Source of the DNA: Bacillus sp. Bos-x628 | GTDB taxonomy: Bacteria; Bacillota; Bacilli; Bacillales; Bacillaceae | Length of the DNA stretch: 64,000 nucleotides | NCBI RefSeq assembly: GCF_040500475.1 | Contig: NZ_CP159358.1 | Coordinates: 124,001 to 188,000 of the forward strand | Direction of reading: 5' to 3' | Part shown: positions 61,694 to 64,000 of the stretch, in pieces | Position numbering within the stretch: the stretch's first letter is position 1 | How the letters are laid out: every line of letters starts with the position of its first letter | The notes under the pieces: generated by a model | Told to the model about the DNA's origin: nothing | The model's input: the letters and a program-made list of their open reading frames with translations, nothing else | Database searches by the model: none | Position numbers and translations under genes: made by a program

Positions 61694-61720
61694 TTAGCAC
61701 TCGTTTAGAGAGAGTGCTAA
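61694..61720. promoter_or_regulatory. CIRCE heat-shock operator
   Basis: TTAGCACTC, a 9-base spacer, then GAGTGCTAA: a perfect CIRCE inverted repeat. HrcA binds it and represses the operon; GroEL activity sets HrcA function. Confidence 0.98.
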
Positions 61721-61734
61721 CAGGGGTGATGATG

Positions 61735-62766
61735 ATGTTAACAAATCGTCAGCTTTTGATTCTGCAAGTTATCATTAATGACTTTATTCGTTCAGCGCAG
61801 CCAGTTGGATCAAGGACTCTTTCTAAGAAAGAAGACATTACGTTCAGCTCGGCAACAATTAGAAATGAAATGGCTGATTTGGAGGAACTCGGTTTTATTG
61901 AGAAAACCCATTCTTCATCAGGAAGAATTCCTTCAGAAAAAGGATATCGTTATTATGTAGATCATTTGCTCTCTCCACGAAAACTGTCGTCAAAAGAGCT
62001 TGTGCTCATCCAGTCAGCTTTTCAGGAGAAGATATTTGAGCTGGAAAAAACAGTTCAAAAATCGGCGGAAATTTTATCAGATCTCACAAACTATACTTCG
62101 ATTGTGCTTGGTCCAAAGCTCAGTGAAAATCGGCTAAAACAAATTCAGCTTGTACCTGTACAACCTAACAAAGCAGTGGCCATCATGATTACAGACAGTG
62201 GCCATGTTGAAAACAAAACCATTACTTTCTCTGAGCATCTGGATGTCTCTGATATTGAGAAGCTGATGAATATTTTAAACAGCCGTCTCGTTGGGGTACC
62301 AATGGATCAGTTGAAGGATCGGATGTACAAAGAAGTCGTGAAGCTGCTTCGAGCGCATTTAAAAAATTACGATCATATTTTAGAGGCACTCGGCAACACA
62401 TTTACATCGACTCATAATGAATCAAAACTTTTCTTTGGCGGGAAAATGAATATGTTGAATCAGCCAGAATTTCATGACATTGATCGCATTCGTTCATTGA
62501 TGATGCTAATAGAACAAAAGAATGACGTCATGCAGCTGTTTCATCCAAATCAGAAAGGAATCACGATTAAAATCGGCTCAGAAAACAACTTGGAAGCAAT
62601 GGAGAATTGTAGCTTAATTACGGCCACTTACTCGATAGATCAAAAATCTCTCGGTTCCATTGCAGTCATAGGTCCAACCCGCATGGATTATGAGCGAGTG
62701 GTCAGTCTTTTACATCATGTATCAAAAGACTTGTCAAACGCACTTTCCAATTTGTATGATGAGTAG
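61735..62766 (+). CDS. hrcA: Heat-inducible repressor HrcA
   Basis: 343 residues. The N-terminal winged helix starts [18 protein letters not shown] and contains [19 protein letters not shown] 61735 is chosen over the earlier frame at 61714, which lies inside the CIRCE repeat. It represses its own operon and groESL. Confidence 0.96.
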   Translation: MLTNRQLLILQVIINDFIRSAQPVGSRTLSKKEDITFSSATIRNEMADLEELGFIEKTHSSSGRIPSEKGYRYYVDHLLSPRKLSSKELVLIQSAFQEKIFELEKTVQKSAEILSDLTNYTSIVLGPKLSENRLKQIQLVPVQPNKAVAIMITDSGHVENKTITFSEHLDVSDIEKLMNILNSRLVGVPMDQLKDRMYKEVVKLLRAHLKNYDHILEALGNTFTSTHNESKLFFGGKMNMLNQPEFHDIDRIRSLMMLIEQKNDVMQLFHPNQKGITIKIGSENNLEAMENCSLITATYSIDQKSLGSIAVIGPTRMDYERVVSLLHHVSKDLSNALSNLYDE

Positions 62767-62829
62767 GGTGATCATCATTGGGGGCGCTGCCCCTTCGGAT
62801 GCTTGAATCTATTAAGGGAGGTGAACACA

Positions 62830-63393
62830 ATGTCAGAAGAAAAACAGACACATGAGCAAGAAGCAGAGGTTGAAGCACAAGAAGAAGCAATTCAAGCAGA
62901 AGCAGAAACTGAGGAAGAAAAGCAAGATGAACAGCTTGACTTACAAGAGAAAATTGATGAATTGCAACAACTACTAGATGAAAAGGAAGATAAAATTCTG
63001 CGTGTTCAAGCAGATTTTGAAAACTATAAACGTCGTGCTCGAACTGAAGTGGAAACAGCACAAAAATATCGTTCTCAACATGTTGTTAGCGATCTTCTCC
63101 CAGCTCTTGATAATTTCGAAAGAGCGCTTGGAATTGATCCAGACAACGAGCAGACGAAAAGTTTATTAGAAGGAATGCAAATGGTTTACCGCCAGTTGTT
63201 AGAAGCGTTGAAAAAAGAAGGCGTTGAACCAATTGAAGCTGTCGGCAAAGAGTTCGATCCGAACCTTCATCAAGCCGTGATGCAAGTTGAAGATGAAAAC
63301 TATGGTGCAAATATCGTTGTAGAAGAATTGCAAAAGGGCTACAAACTTAAAGACCGAGTCATTCGTCCATCAATGGTAAAAGTAAATCAATAA
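62830..63393 (+). CDS. grpE: Nucleotide exchange factor GrpE
   Basis: 187 residues. The acidic N-terminal ~60 residues are followed by the long coiled coil ([20 protein letters not shown]) and the C-terminal beta domain ([21 protein letters not shown]). ATG 62830 follows gggaggtg. It releases ADP from DnaK. Confidence 0.97.
   Translation: MSEEKQTHEQEAEVEAQEEAIQAEAETEEEKQDEQLDLQEKIDELQQLLDEKEDKILRVQADFENYKRRARTEVETAQKYRSQHVVSDLLPALDNFERALGIDPDNEQTKSLLEGMQMVYRQLLEALKKEGVEPIEAVGKEFDPNLHQAVMQVEDENYGANIVVEELQKGYKLKDRVIRPSMVKVNQ

Positions 63394-64000
<607 letters not shown>

Overview
The window comes from a low-GC, endospore-forming Bacillus, most likely the B. pumilus / B. safensis / B. altitudinis group. 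Its right half keeps the B. subtilis order (sda, yqeG-yqeH-aroE-yhbY-nadD-yqeK-rsfS-yqeM, comER, comEA-EB-EC, yqzM, holA, rpsT, gpr, spoIIP, yqxA, lepA, hemW, hrcA-grpE-dnaK). The left half is a mosaic of core genes and accessory insertions. The species call is inference from gene order and protein similarity by eye.

Region by region: 1-0.8 kb is the end of the cysteine operon (mccB, yrhC). 0.9-1.9 kb is a set of very small genes around yrzI plus a YjcZ-type peptide. 2.1-4.4 kb holds a yrhH-like methyltransferase behind an ECF-sigma promoter, and a formaldehyde-dehydrogenase-like gene. 4.98-22.5 kb is one long, AT-rich, co-directional gene cluster. 23-28.9 kb holds bdhA, a manganese catalase, an acyl-CoA dehydrogenase, an esterase and a FrnE/DsbA-like protein behind a long palindromic operator. 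28.9-35.5 kb is an arabinose locus (araR divergent from araB-araD-araA-transporter). 36-41 kb is cotD, then an LXG polymorphic-toxin cassette lying between duplicated pieces of sigK and of an ABC ATPase, then intact sigK. 41-44 kb holds sporulation or envelope small genes, sda and a DnaA-box cluster. 44-64 kb is conserved core genome, ending inside dnaK.

The most interesting system is the 4.98-22.5 kb cluster. Its content matches, family for family, the cyl operon of Streptococcus agalactiae, which makes the ornithine-rhamno-polyene pigment and hemolysin granadaene: malonyl transacylase (CylD), ketoreductase (CylG), ACP (AcpC), dehydratase (CylZ), a large protein with an N-terminal GNAT domain (CylE), a glycosyltransferase-like protein (CylJ), an aminomethyltransferase-fold protein (CylF), a ketosynthase (CylI) and an ABC exporter (CylA/B). 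Here the ketosynthase is a tandem KS-KS fusion whose second half has lost both catalytic histidines (chain-length-factor-like). The CylE-like protein is 1057 residues. All four dTDP-L-rhamnose genes (rmlA, C, B, D) are built in. The exporter has one ATPase and two permeases, like the linearmycin-type polyene exporter LnrLMN. No CylK-like gene was recognised in the cluster. The prediction is a rhamnosylated, possibly amino-acid-capped, linear polyene made and exported by a Bacillus. A decayed transposase leader and an MFS pseudogene lie at the right edge, supporting acquisition by transfer.

Second in interest is the sigK locus. A 163-bp perfect direct repeat of sigK internal sequence and a 121-bp near-perfect repeat of an ABC-ATPase 3' end bracket an LXG toxin, a probable immunity gene and a truncated NERD-domain gene.
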